From positions 95,000 to 158,999 of the forward strand of contig CAZEGI010000001.1 in NCBI GenBank assembly GCA_964512105.1: 64,000 nucleotides of DNA, read 5' to 3'. Positions 8,225-16,351 of the stretch are shown piece by piece (position 1 is the first letter of the stretch; each line of letters opens with the position of its first letter). This DNA is from CAZEGI01 sp964512105. GTDB lineage: Archaea > Altiarchaeota > Altiarchaeia > IMC4 > CAZEGI01. The notes below the pieces were generated by a model, which did not search any database, was not told the DNA's origin, and saw nothing but the letters and a program-made list of their open reading frames with translations. The translations under genes were made by a program, and so were the position numbers.

Positions 8225-9427
8225 ATGCTCGATTACCTACTGCTAACACTCATTGGGTGTTTGATTGGTGTGATAACCGGTCTAACTCCGGGCTTGCATG
8301 TGAACACCGTAACCCTCATTGGCCTTTCCATGTTTCCGGTGCTTGGTCTCACACCGCTCCAGTTCGCAGCCATAATGATCGCCGTCTCCATAACCCAAAA
8401 TTTCCTTGATTTCATACCTGCCATATTCGTCGGCGTTCCTGAAGAAAGAACCGCGCTCAGCATACTGCCAACGCACAAACTGCTCTTACAGGGCAAGGCC
8501 CTCGAGGCTGTAAAGCTCACGGCGTACGGCAGTTTACTCGGGGTTGCCTTTTCGCTTCTGCTTTTGGTGCCCGCGTTGTTCATAATCCCGATAATCTACG
8601 AAAGTATTCGCGGATTTGTTGTATGGGTCGTCCTTATCGCGGTGCTGTTTCTAATCCTGCGCGAAAAAACCCAGGAAAAAATTATGTGGTCAGTCGCAGT
8701 GTTCCTGCTTTCCGGCTATTTTGGATTAACCATATTCAAACTTAAAATCGTTTCCTCCACCCAGGTCTTGTTTCCGGCATTCGCAGGGCTGTTCGGTTTA
8801 TCCACCATCATCTTTTCCCTAAAAGAAAAAACAACAAAAATACCGCAGGACAGGTTCGCCCCTTTTCAATTCGACAGAAAACTTCTGTTTTCCGGGTTTC
8901 TCGGCTCTCTTGGCGGTGTAATCGTCGGGGTTCTGCCATCCATGAGCCCCTCGCAGATAGGCATAATAATGTCGGAAATTTTCGGAGGAAGCGTGAGAAA
9001 TTTTCTTGTGTCGCTCAGCGCAATAAACACCTCCGACGCAATTTACTCTCTGGTTTCATTGTATACCATCAACAATCCGCGCAGCGGCGTTGCAACCATG
9101 CTCGGAAAAATAATAACAATAAACTTCAGCACTCTCATGTTGTTTACCGGCGTGATAGCTTTCAGTGCGGCGATTGCAACCTTCCTGCACCTGAAAACAG
9201 GGAAACTTGCAATAGCGTTCGTTGACAAAATAAACTACCGGCTTCTCTGCATGGCATCGCTCGTACTCGTTTTATTTTTAATTTACGTATTCAACGGCAT
9301 TTTCGGAATTCTGCTCTCGATGTTGGCGATGTCAATCGGCATGCTGCCAATACTAACCGGAACGAGCAGAACGCATGCCATGGGCATTCTGGTTGTGCCA
9401 ACGGTTTTTTATTTTTTAGGACTGTAA
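8225..9427 (+). CDS. TctA-family integral membrane protein
   Basis: A 400-aa polytopic membrane protein with about ten hydrophobic segments. The N-terminus GVITGLTPGLHVNT and the segment GVPEERTALSILPTHKLLLQGKA are characteristic of the archaeal TctA-like (COG1784) group, distant relatives of the large subunit of tripartite tricarboxylate transporters. The second half repeats the pattern (GVIVGVLPSMSPSQIG), an inverted-repeat architecture as in TctA. No TctB or TctC partner is nearby, so substrate and mode are unknown. It diverges from the lipoprotein gene with only 36 bp between start codons. Confidence 0.8.
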   Translation: MLDYLLLTLIGCLIGVITGLTPGLHVNTVTLIGLSMFPVLGLTPLQFAAIMIAVSITQNFLDFIPAIFVGVPEERTALSILPTHKLLLQGKALEAVKLTAYGSLLGVAFSLLLLVPALFIIPIIYESIRGFVVWVVLIAVLFLILREKTQEKIMWSVAVFLLSGYFGLTIFKLKIVSSTQVLFPAFAGLFGLSTIIFSLKEKTTKIPQDRFAPFQFDRKLLFSGFLGSLGGVIVGVLPSMSPSQIGIIMSEIFGGSVRNFLVSLSAINTSDAIYSLVSLYTINNPRSGVATMLGKIITINFSTLMLFTGVIAFSAAIATFLHLKTGKLAIAFVDKINYRLLCMASLVLVLFLIYVFNGIFGILLSMLAMSIGMLPILTGTSRTHAMGILVVPTVFYFLGL

Positions 9428-9443
9428 CTCATATACAGTAACG

Positions 9444-10430
9444 ATGGATGAAGAAATAAAACTGGAAATACTCGAATATTGGCTCAAGAACCCGGACGAG
9501 GTCGGTAAAATCCCGAAGGAGTTGGAGAGCAGTGTAACCCCGAATGAGATTAAAAAACTGCTGGTTGATATCGAGCCACACCCAAAACTTTATGGTGACA
9601 CGCCCCCAGTGAGACCGTCTGTCATATCAAAACATGCGGAAAACATTCGCGAGAAAATCAAGAAGAGGCTGGAAATAGATTCGATGAAGCTGCAGAACAA
9701 AGTCCTGAAAAAACAGACCAACATACAACAGGAACAACTAAATCTGCAGAAAAAAATTGACGAAAAGCAGGACAAAACAATCAGTATCCAAAGATCACAA
9801 AACTGGGCAGTCTGGGCGCAGGTGTCGTTTACGTTGATCCTGATAATATCAACCGTACTCATAGCATATTCCAACTATAATCTAACAGAGAAAATCGGAG
9901 CCCAAAACCTAAAATTGAATGAAAAGTTAATCCAATTAAACGAAAAACTAATCCAGATAGAGGAATCGCGGGAAAAACCGAAAATATCTTTCAAAAAACC
10001 GATCTTCGAATTCAAGAATGATATCGATACGTTCTTCGACATGCTACTCAACGGTAAAAATTACGGAAACGTGCCTGTTTACTGTTACATCAACATAACC
10101 ATCCAAAAGGACACGGGAGAAATCTATCGCTCGAACATAATCCTCGGCGACAGCATTCTACCCAACGATGAGAATGTTTTTAAGTATTCCTCTGACAAAA
10201 TGAGTAGCCACTATACCACAGCCGGCCCCGGCGGAGGAAATACCACGAAAACCTATTTCCCAACGAAAACCATAAAAATCAGTCTCCAGCCAACATGCCG
10301 GGAAATCCAGGGCAAATCGCTGTTATCGGAAAAAATCGAGAAGAACGTCTATGAGTGTGATGTTGACCTAGAAACGAGAGGGTACACGTGCGAAGGAAAG
10401 TTTGACATAAACAACACCATCGGTGGCTAG
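9444..10430 (+). CDS. coiled-coil membrane protein, function unknown
   Basis: A 328-aa protein with one clear membrane segment (residues 122-143, WAVWAQVSFTLILIIS onward). A charged coiled coil flanks it on both sides: residues 65-118 rich in K/Q/E, and 145-178 with the near-perfect heptad repeat LNEKLIQLNEKLIQIEE. The C-terminal about 150 residues form a predicted extracytoplasmic or cytoplasmic beta domain (KPIFEFKNDIDTF, NGKNYGNVPVYCYINITI). I do not recognise a family. It lies 16 bp after the TctA-like gene on the same strand. Confidence 0.65.
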   Translation: MDEEIKLEILEYWLKNPDEVGKIPKELESSVTPNEIKKLLVDIEPHPKLYGDTPPVRPSVISKHAENIREKIKKRLEIDSMKLQNKVLKKQTNIQQEQLNLQKKIDEKQDKTISIQRSQNWAVWAQVSFTLILIISTVLIAYSNYNLTEKIGAQNLKLNEKLIQLNEKLIQIEESREKPKISFKKPIFEFKNDIDTFFDMLLNGKNYGNVPVYCYINITIQKDTGEIYRSNIILGDSILPNDENVFKYSSDKMSSHYTTAGPGGGNTTKTYFPTKTIKISLQPTCREIQGKSLLSEKIEKNVYECDVDLETRGYTCEGKFDINNTIGG

Positions 10431-10432
10431 GT

Positions 10433-10798
10433 TCATGAAAACCCGATGGTGTCACCAACGTCCGTTTTTCCGATGTCTCCGGCACCAATCTCAACAACAA
10501 ATTTAGCGGATTTTTCTGGGGTGTAAATCCTCCATGTTTTCGGGTTTGTTATGCTGATGGGTGGTACTTTTTTTCCGATGTCAACAACCCCCTTTTTGGA
10601 ATCCAACCAAAGCACATCAACGGGAAATCTCATAAAACACATGTGTATCGATGATGATTTTTTATCCTCTTCCGGACAAATCAAAACAAGGTCTCTTGGC
10701 TCTGAAAACGTTAAACCTAACAAACGTTCAAAAAAACTTTCCACAACCCCCGCATCTTCGCTAATCACAAAACCCCGGGTTTTATTCAAAATCCTCAT
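10433..10798 (-). CDS. DUF192 (COG1430) family protein
   Basis: A 121-aa protein matching DUF192: N-terminal ARGxxLA-like region replaced by LNKTRGFVISEDAG, then the hallmark IHMCFMRFPVDVLWLDS, a conserved VVDIGKKVPP segment and the closing VVEIGAGDIGKTDVGDTI. Family members are small beta proteins of unknown biochemical role, often secreted or membrane-anchored; this one has no evident signal peptide. It is convergent with the coiled-coil gene (2-bp gap) and divergent from aroD. Confidence 0.85.
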   Translation of the reverse strand: MRILNKTRGFVISEDAGVVESFFERLLGLTFSEPRDLVLICPEEDKKSSSIHMCFMRFPVDVLWLDSKKGVVDIGKKVPPISITNPKTWRIYTPEKSAKFVVEIGAGDIGKTDVGDTIGFS

Positions 10799-10831
10799 TG
10801 GTTATAAATTTGACGTGCAATATTTAACATA

Positions 10832-11491
10832 ATGATATGCATTCCTATCATCGAAGCAACGGTTGGGGGAATGGTAAGCAAAGCCAATTCTGCCGAAGCA
10901 GACCTGGTTGAATTACGCTTAGACAGTCTAAAGGATTTTTCAGGTATTGCCAAACTCAAAAAAATAAAGAGAAAAAAAATAGCGACATGCATGCCGAGCT
11001 GGGAAGGCGGCAGATTCAGAGGAAGCGAAAATGAGCGCATCGGCATCCTTATGAAAACTCTTGAATTTGTGGATTACGTCACAGTTGAACTGAAAACCAA
11101 AAAAACTCTGCGTGAAAGGCTCATAAAAAAAGCAAAAGAAAAAAAAGTAAAAGTTATCGTAGCGTTCCACGATTTTAAATCAACGCCATCATACGAAAAA
11201 ATAAAAAAAATTTTGAACACGGAGAAATCTGCCGGTGCAGACATCGCAAAAATAGTTTTCACACCAAAAAACGACATGGACGTTTTAACCGTTATAAAAG
11301 TTATGATTAAGAAACCCATCGACCTGCCGCTAATAGCACTTTCGATGGGTGAGCTCGGGATGGTAACTCGAATTTTGGCTCTGCCGTTGGGGGCATACCT
11401 CACCTTCGCATCACTTGGCGAGGGCGAAGAATCCGCACCGGGACAGTTAACCGTCAAAAATCTCAAAAAAATCCTAAGCGCGATAAAATGA
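10832..11491 (+). CDS. aroD: 3-dehydroquinate dehydratase, type I
   Basis: Catalyses the third step of the shikimate pathway by a Schiff-base mechanism. The 219-aa length fits the archaeal enzyme. ADLVELRLDSL carries the substrate-binding Glu/Arg, VAFHDFKSTP the catalytic His113, and IAKIVFTPKN the Schiff-base Lys140. SMGELGMVTRI and FASLGEGEESAPGQL complete the substrate pocket. It overlaps larB by 4 bases (ATGA), so these two genes are translationally coupled although they belong to different pathways. aroE lies 2 kb downstream on the opposite strand. Confidence 0.95.
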   Translation: MICIPIIEATVGGMVSKANSAEADLVELRLDSLKDFSGIAKLKKIKRKKIATCMPSWEGGRFRGSENERIGILMKTLEFVDYVTVELKTKKTLRERLIKKAKEKKVKVIVAFHDFKSTPSYEKIKKILNTEKSAGADIAKIVFTPKNDMDVLTVIKVMIKKPIDLPLIALSMGELGMVTRILALPLGAYLTFASLGEGEESAPGQLTVKNLKKILSAIK

Positions 11492-12153
11492 AGATTGTGA
11501 AACACGACAAGGAGCGCGAGAAACGCTGCGGAATTCCCGAAGTTGTTTTTGGCGAAAACAAGAGCACCGAAGATTTAATCGAAATAACAAAAAAATTTCT
11601 GAAGGATTCCGGCAGGATTATAGTTACAAGAATTGATAAAAATAAAGCAAACTCGGTGATTGAAAAAATAAATAAAATCAACCTGTCCATAAACTATAAT
11701 GAAAAAGGCGGCGTCCTCATAATAAAAAAGAAAAATCTCAAAATCAGGTCTGTTGGAAACTTGGGAATCATAACCGCTGGGACATCCGACATTCCTGTCG
11801 CAGAGGAGGCGAGGACCATTGCTGAAGAACTCGGATGTGAAACAACCGTCGAATACGATGTCGGCGTTGCAGGTATTCACAGGCTATTTCCGGCGCTTAA
11901 TAACCTCAAAAAAGCAAAGGCACTAATAGTCATCGCAGGAATGGAGGGTGCCCTTCCATCGGTCGTTGCCGGTTTAGTGGACGTTCCGGTAATCGGTGTC
12001 CCGACATCTGTGGGGTATGGTGCCGGCAAGGGCGGGAAAACCGCACTCTTCACAATGCTGAACTCCTGTGCGCCCGTTGCTGTGATGAACATAGACAACG
12101 GTTATGGGGCAGCCGTCCTGGCCTACAAGATAATAGCAAATTGCAAATATTGA
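11488..12153 (+). CDS. larB: nickel-pincer cofactor biosynthesis protein LarB
   Basis: LarB carboxylates and hydrolyses nicotinic acid adenine dinucleotide, the first step to the nickel-pincer nucleotide of lactate racemase and related LarA enzymes. The 221-aa protein has the family start REKRCGIPEVVFGENKS and a PurE-like core: GIITAGTSDIPVAEEA, YDVGVAGIHRLF, VIAGMEGALPSVVAGL and GVPTSVGYGAGKGG. It sits between aroD and a TPR gene, with larC one gene further. larA and larE are not in the window. The end of the gene forms one arm of a 13-bp inverted repeat found at only one other place here. Confidence 0.92.
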   Translation: MKIVKHDKEREKRCGIPEVVFGENKSTEDLIEITKKFLKDSGRIIVTRIDKNKANSVIEKINKINLSINYNEKGGVLIIKKKNLKIRSVGNLGIITAGTSDIPVAEEARTIAEELGCETTVEYDVGVAGIHRLFPALNNLKKAKALIVIAGMEGALPSVVAGLVDVPVIGVPTSVGYGAGKGGKTALFTMLNSCAPVAVMNIDNGYGAAVLAYKIIANCKY

Positions 12154-12173
12154 AATTTAATTGCAATTTGCTA
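12134..12173. repeat. dyad TAGCAAATTGCAA / TTGCAATTTGCTA, copy 1
   Basis: A perfect 13-bp inverted repeat (12134-12146 and 12161-12173) with a 14-base loop spans the last codons and stop of larB. The same 13-bp arms recur at 43981-44023 with a 17-base loop, next to nikR. It could be a transcription terminator hairpin or a protein-binding dyad. Confidence 0.75.
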
Positions 12174-12179
12174 GCTATA

Positions 12180-12207
12180 AAAACTGGTGGCTAAAGCCAC
12201 CAGTTTT
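12180..12207 (+). terminator. perfect 12-bp hairpin before the TPR gene
   Basis: AAAACTGGTGGC, loop TAAA, GCCACCAGTTTT: a perfect 12-bp stem with a 4-base loop ending in a T run. It is 26 bp downstream of larB and 12 bp upstream of the next start codon. Shape suggests a terminator, a processing signal or an RNA element in the leader of the TPR-larC unit. Confidence 0.6.
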
Positions 12208-12218
12208 GATATAATAAA

Positions 12219-12695
12219 ATGAGCGATTTAAAGGAATTGGAGGAACTGCTGGTTAACGCAGAAGTAGAAAAAGCCCTTGAGCTTATCTCCAAAATTGATG
12301 ACAAAAAAGCAGCGGCAGAGTTCCTGAACGACTTTGCAGCGTCGTTGATGGCGCAGATTGGCGATTATCCAAATGCGTACCTGCTGCTAAAAAAAGCTCT
12401 TGAACTAAATCCAGAAATCCCAGAGGCGTATTACAACCTCGGGCTTTTGTTGTCCGAACCCGAAGTGTTAAGGGTCAACAGCAAAAACCTGGATGACGCC
12501 ATAGCGAACTACAAAAAGGCCATAACCCTAAACCCAAAGCTTGCGAGGGCCTACTACAACCTCGGTCTGATTTACGCATACACCGGAAAAAAGAAAGAAG
12601 CGATGGAGAACTACAACTCTGCGGTAAAAAACGACCCAAAAAACAGGGAAAGATACGATAACATTCTCTATATACTGAAGAAAAAGAGACTGTGA
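12219..12695 (+). CDS. tetratricopeptide repeat protein
   Basis: A 158-aa all-helical protein with at least three TPR units. They are recognisable at NAYLLLKKALELNPEIPEAY (about 48-67), DAIANYKKAITLNPKLARAY (about 96-115) and EAMENYNSAVKNDPKN (about 132-147), each with the W/LG-Y-A-P spacing. TPR proteins are scaffolds for protein assembly; no partner can be read from the sequence. The stop TGA shares a base with the larC ATG (12693-12697), so translation of larC is probably coupled to it. Confidence 0.85.
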   Translation: MSDLKELEELLVNAEVEKALELISKIDDKKAAAEFLNDFAASLMAQIGDYPNAYLLLKKALELNPEIPEAYYNLGLLLSEPEVLRVNSKNLDDAIANYKKAITLNPKLARAYYNLGLIYAYTGKKKEAMENYNSAVKNDPKNRERYDNILYILKKKRL

Positions 12696-13333
12696 TGCTC
12701 TACCTAGACTGCTCAAACGGCGTTAGCGGCGACATGCTTGTCGGTGCGCTTGTTGATTTAGGCGCAGATTTTGAAAAAATCGAGGACGCAGTTTCAGGAA
12801 TAGCAGAAGTAGATCTGCATGAAGTAAACAAAAAGGGCGTTAAGGCAAAAAAGTTTTATGTGAAATTTACGCCAGAACGTCGCGATTACGTTTCTCTCAA
12901 AAAACAGATAAGTGGACTGCAAATTTCTCAACGGTCAAAAAAACTTGCAACCGGAATTTTAAAAACCCTAGCATTAGCCGAGTCAAGGGCGCACCGTGTT
13001 CCGCCGGAAGAGATTCATCTTCACGAAGCGGTTGATTCGATAGTTGATGCGATTTCCTTTTCAATCGCCATTGAGAACCTCAAAATAAATGGTGTTACCT
13101 CATCAATCGTATCCGTCGGTAAAGTCGCACCCGCAACCGACAACATAATAAAACAAAACAAAATCCCCGTGGTTTTTAAGTCGGATATGGAGATAGCAAC
13201 CCCGACAGGAGCGGCAATCCTGACAAACATCGTCGATAAATTCGAGAACCTTGAGGCAAACGGAAAGGCAGGCTTCGGTGCAGGTGATTTTGATTTACCA
13301 TACCCTAACGTTCTAAGGGCAGTTCTACTTTAA
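12695..13333 (+). CDS. larC: LarC1-type nickel insertion protein, short form
   Basis: LarC inserts nickel into the pincer nucleotide. The 212-aa product begins LYLDCSNGVSGDMLVGALVDLGA, the LarC signature, and continues with IHLHEAVDSIVDAISF, a likely metal site, and EIATPTGAAILTNI. It stops after NVLRAVLL, corresponding to the N-terminal half (LarC1) of the usual ~400-aa protein. No LarC2-like frame follows; aroE is convergent and overlaps by 9 bases. In Lactiplantibacillus LarC1 and LarC2 are joined by programmed frameshifting. Start ATG 12695 is preferred over GTG 12692 because the family begins at this Met. Confidence 0.85.
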   Translation: MLYLDCSNGVSGDMLVGALVDLGADFEKIEDAVSGIAEVDLHEVNKKGVKAKKFYVKFTPERRDYVSLKKQISGLQISQRSKKLATGILKTLALAESRAHRVPPEEIHLHEAVDSIVDAISFSIAIENLKINGVTSSIVSVGKVAPATDNIIKQNKIPVVFKSDMEIATPTGAAILTNIVDKFENLEANGKAGFGAGDFDLPYPNVLRAVLL

Positions 13334-14161
13334 TTCCTTTTCAACAACCCTGCGCATTAACCCAACAGGCGCCTTTATGCCCAGCCAAATCTTCAACGCT
13401 TCAGCACCCTGATGTACGAACATTCCAACGCCATCAACGGTCTTTATACCTTTCTTTCTGCACTCCCTCAGGAGTTTGGTTTCTTTGGGGTTGTAAACAA
13501 CATCCATCACCATAACATTCTTTGGAATAATCCCTGCAGGAATTACGCTCTCGTCAACCTTCGGGAACATTCCAACGGGCGTGGCATTTATAATAACATC
13601 AACGTCCTTTAGTTTTTCCTCTATGGTCGAAACGTCGAAATCAATAACCTCGACATCAACCCCCAATTTACTTTTGATGTCGTCCACAAGGGAAACCACC
13701 ATACCCTTTTCAATATTCGAAATTGCGAGTTTTGCACCCTCCAAAACCGCCCGAAATCCTATCGCACGGGCAGCGCCACCCGCACCAAGCATGAGCATCC
13801 GTTTACCTTTAACCCCTACCCCTACCTCTTCCAGCGCCCTTATGCATCCGATACCGTCCGTATTAAATCCGCAACTTTCCTTACCGAATTTTATCGTGTT
13901 CACTGCTCCGGTAAGTTCCGCCCCCCTGCTCAACCTGTCCAGATATCCCACAACAGAAACCTTGTGCGGAATCGTGACATTGAGGCCTTTAAACCCATTT
14001 CCTCTAAGTTCCACAATAGCGTTTCCCAGATTTTCCGGCTTAACCTCAATCTTGGAATACTCGCAATTCAGTTTAAGCTTTCTGAAAACAGCGTTATGCA
14101 TCGCTGGCGATAAACTGTGCTTAATGGGAAATCCAATAACCCCGAAGCGCTGTTTTTCCAT
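13325..14161 (-). CDS. aroE: shikimate dehydrogenase
   Basis: NADPH-dependent reduction of 3-dehydroshikimate to shikimate. The 278-aa protein shows the substrate motif SLSP (16-19), NVTIPHK with catalytic Lys67, GAVNTI, NTDGIG with catalytic Asp102, and the Rossmann loop LGAGGAARAIGF. It ends with VDGVGMFVHQGAEALKIW, the conserved C-terminal substrate contact. All catalytic residues are present. It converges on larC and diverges from the pilin-like gene over 31 bp. Together with aroD this shows an active shikimate route. Confidence 0.96.
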   Translation of the reverse strand: MEKQRFGVIGFPIKHSLSPAMHNAVFRKLKLNCEYSKIEVKPENLGNAIVELRGNGFKGLNVTIPHKVSVVGYLDRLSRGAELTGAVNTIKFGKESCGFNTDGIGCIRALEEVGVGVKGKRMLMLGAGGAARAIGFRAVLEGAKLAISNIEKGMVVSLVDDIKSKLGVDVEVIDFDVSTIEEKLKDVDVIINATPVGMFPKVDESVIPAGIIPKNVMVMDVVYNPKETKLLRECRKKGIKTVDGVGMFVHQGAEALKIWLGIKAPVGLMRRVVEKELK

Positions 14162-14192
14162 ATTACTTTATAACCCAAAACTAATTAATAAC

Positions 14193-15200
14193 ATGAGTTC
14201 AAAGTGGTTGGAGGTTCTTTCGGGTTTTTTCTTTGCAGTTAACACGGTCAGTGCACAGGCAACGGCCGAGAGCATAAGTCTCAAACTAAGCACGATAATA
14301 TGCTATTTCATCATAATACTATTTGCAATAGCGCCGCTAATCGCCGTGATTATGATAGTCCTGAACGGCATAAAGTGGATGACTTCTGCCGAAGACAAAT
14401 CTGCCAGGGAAAAAGCCAAAGACGGAATTATTCACGCAATTATCGGTTTAATTGTAGTAACCCTTGCAGTAGCGATTGTTTCAATGGTCGGTGGCGATTC
14501 ACTCCCTATATTCAAATGTTTCCCTGACGTGCTTTCGTCCGTGGGCATGGGACCGGAAACGGGCAGTTACGTTGCCACGACAACCGTGCTGCAAAAAATA
14601 AGATACAGCAGGATCATCTACCTGAAGGAGGGATGGAACCTCATGTCCACACCGCTGGTTCTTGAAAACCCGACCATCGTGACGGTTTTGGCAGGAATAA
14701 ACTATGACAGCATATACACATGGAACGTCACAAAGGCGGTTCAGACAGGCGACGGCTGGATGTCCTATGTAAGGGGAAAGGGTGGCGACCTGAGGGAAAT
14801 AGAGACCGACCGCGGATACTGGCTAAAGGTCAACGAACCCGCGGCTTTAATCCTCACAGGAACGAAGCCGGAAACACCGAGAATGATACACCTCTATCCT
14901 GGATGGAATTTCGTTGGTTTGAGCTCGCTGGATACCGTGAACATAAACAACACACTTTACAACATAAAATACAGCGGGGTGTACGGCTGGAACGCAACCC
15001 TCGCGTCAGCTGACCCGCGCGGCGTTGGCTGGGTGGTATATTCCACAAGGATCGAACCCGCAATAACCTCGATAAAGCCCTACACTCCTTCGGGCATGGG
15101 CCGGGTGGAGGGAATCATAAAGGATTACATAACAAGTTTCGAGCCTGGCAAGGGATACTGGATTTATGTCAATGAGGAGGGATACTGGATTATTGATTAG
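14193..15200 (+). CDS. VirB2/TrbC-like pilin fused to GWN-type surface domains
   Basis: A 335-aa protein in two parts. Residues 1-100 have a signal-peptide-like start (SGFFFAVNTVSAQA) then two membrane helices separated by a short charged loop (KWMTSAEDKSAREKAKDG), the TrbC/VirB2 pilin layout. Residues about 140-335 contain two copies of a domain that starts LKEGWNLMSTPL or LYPGWNFVGLSS and ends in GYWLKV or GYWIYV, found in archaeal surface proteins. Start ATG 14193 is chosen because the hydrophobic leader begins there; the frame extends upstream only as antisense of aroE. Possibly an adhesive pilus or membrane-anchored surface protein. Confidence 0.75.
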   Translation: MSSKWLEVLSGFFFAVNTVSAQATAESISLKLSTIICYFIIILFAIAPLIAVIMIVLNGIKWMTSAEDKSAREKAKDGIIHAIIGLIVVTLAVAIVSMVGGDSLPIFKCFPDVLSSVGMGPETGSYVATTTVLQKIRYSRIIYLKEGWNLMSTPLVLENPTIVTVLAGINYDSIYTWNVTKAVQTGDGWMSYVRGKGGDLREIETDRGYWLKVNEPAALILTGTKPETPRMIHLYPGWNFVGLSSLDTVNINNTLYNIKYSGVYGWNATLASADPRGVGWVVYSTRIEPAITSIKPYTPSGMGRVEGIIKDYITSFEPGKGYWIYVNEEGYWIID

Positions 15201-16349
15201 CTAGAGTAAACTTGCCATGTACGGCAACGCAATAAATGTTCCCAAAGAACTCCCGATGTTCGCAAAAACTATGACCAGCAGAATTCTCGTAACCCTGTTT
15301 TTCCAGTAGTCCCTTACGCTGTTCAATTTAAACAGCCCTTTAAAGTCCCCGACCCTCGGCTGCCTTACCTTTGCCTCGACAGCACCGGCAACCCAACCGG
15401 CCGCAATCGCGGGATGCAATGCAGTGAAAGGCGATGCAAAAAACGCTGCCAAAATCGAAAGCGGATGCCCGAAAGCCAACGCGGTCCCGATTGCAGATAA
15501 AACCCCATGAATGATGAACCACTTCCAGAGCATCTCAACCGTCAGGTCCGCACCGTGCTGGTAAAAACCGTAAAATATAAGGAAGAAAAAAATAGCAGTA
15601 ACGGCGTAACCGAAAAATTTCAGAAAGCTTCTCTTTTTCGGAACTTCCTCAAGTTCCCGAAGGTCGTGTACGGATTTTTTCAGAGCGTTTTTTACCCCGT
15701 CCAGATGCCCTGCACCGATAACCGCGACAATTTTTTTTGCTTTTATCTGTTTTATCCTCGCCGCAATGTATTCGTCGCGTTCATCAACAAGAACTTTTTT
15801 TACTGAAGGAACCTCCCTCGACAATTCGTCCATCAGTTCCGATATCATGTCCTTCTTCTTAAGTTTTTCTATCAGCTCCTCGTTGATTTCCTCGCCGCTG
15901 AACATACCCAGAACGAAATCGTTGAACAAACGGAACTTTTCAAGCCATGACATCATTGAAAACGCCCGCTTCAGCGTAATCTGCACGTCCCTGTCCACAA
16001 GGAAAACTTTTATACCCTTTTCCTTCGCTATGTCCATCGCAGCAATCATCTCGGAGCCGGCCTTTACACCCAAATCCTCCCCGATCCTGCGCTGGAAGTT
16101 CGACAAAAAAAGCTGCATCAAAAACAGGTAGGTGCGGCCGCTTTTTATAACATTGTAAATTTCCGTTTCGTCCCATTTTTTGGCCTTCCTTATGGTCTCC
16201 TTGCGTTTTTCGCACAACTCGACAGCAACCGCGTCTGGCTTTTCCTTTTCGATGGTTTCCTTAACAAGCTCGACACTCTTCTCTGAAACGTGCGCGGTTC
16301 CAACGAGGATTATTTCCTTGCCCTTCAGCTTAATCCTTGAAACAGACAT
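15201..16349 (-). CDS. TraB/PrgY-family membrane protein
   Basis: A 382-aa protein. The N-terminal ~250 residues hold the TraB/TIKI-type hydrolase-like fold with GTAHVS (17-22), VAVELCEKR and VIGAGHLDGV. The C-terminal part has several membrane helices (FFGYAVTAIFFFLIFYGF onward, to ILLVIVFANIGSSLGT). Bacterial homologues shut down peptide pheromone signalling; the archaeal role is unknown but TIKI relatives are metalloproteases. The gene ends at the base next to the convergent pilin gene and starts 2 bp after the DRG GTPase gene, with which it is probably co-transcribed. Confidence 0.9.
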   Translation of the reverse strand: MSVSRIKLKGKEIILVGTAHVSEKSVELVKETIEKEKPDAVAVELCEKRKETIRKAKKWDETEIYNVIKSGRTYLFLMQLFLSNFQRRIGEDLGVKAGSEMIAAMDIAKEKGIKVFLVDRDVQITLKRAFSMMSWLEKFRLFNDFVLGMFSGEEINEELIEKLKKKDMISELMDELSREVPSVKKVLVDERDEYIAARIKQIKAKKIVAVIGAGHLDGVKNALKKSVHDLRELEEVPKKRSFLKFFGYAVTAIFFFLIFYGFYQHGADLTVEMLWKWFIIHGVLSAIGTALAFGHPLSILAAFFASPFTALHPAIAAGWVAGAVEAKVRQPRVGDFKGLFKLNSVRDYWKNRVTRILLVIVFANIGSSLGTFIALPYMASLL

Positions 16350-16351
16350 TT

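Noticed and set aside
13581..14192. Extension of the pilin-like frame upstream (open from 13581)
   Set aside because: The extension is the antisense of aroE, which has all catalytic motifs; the signal-like leader begins at 14193.
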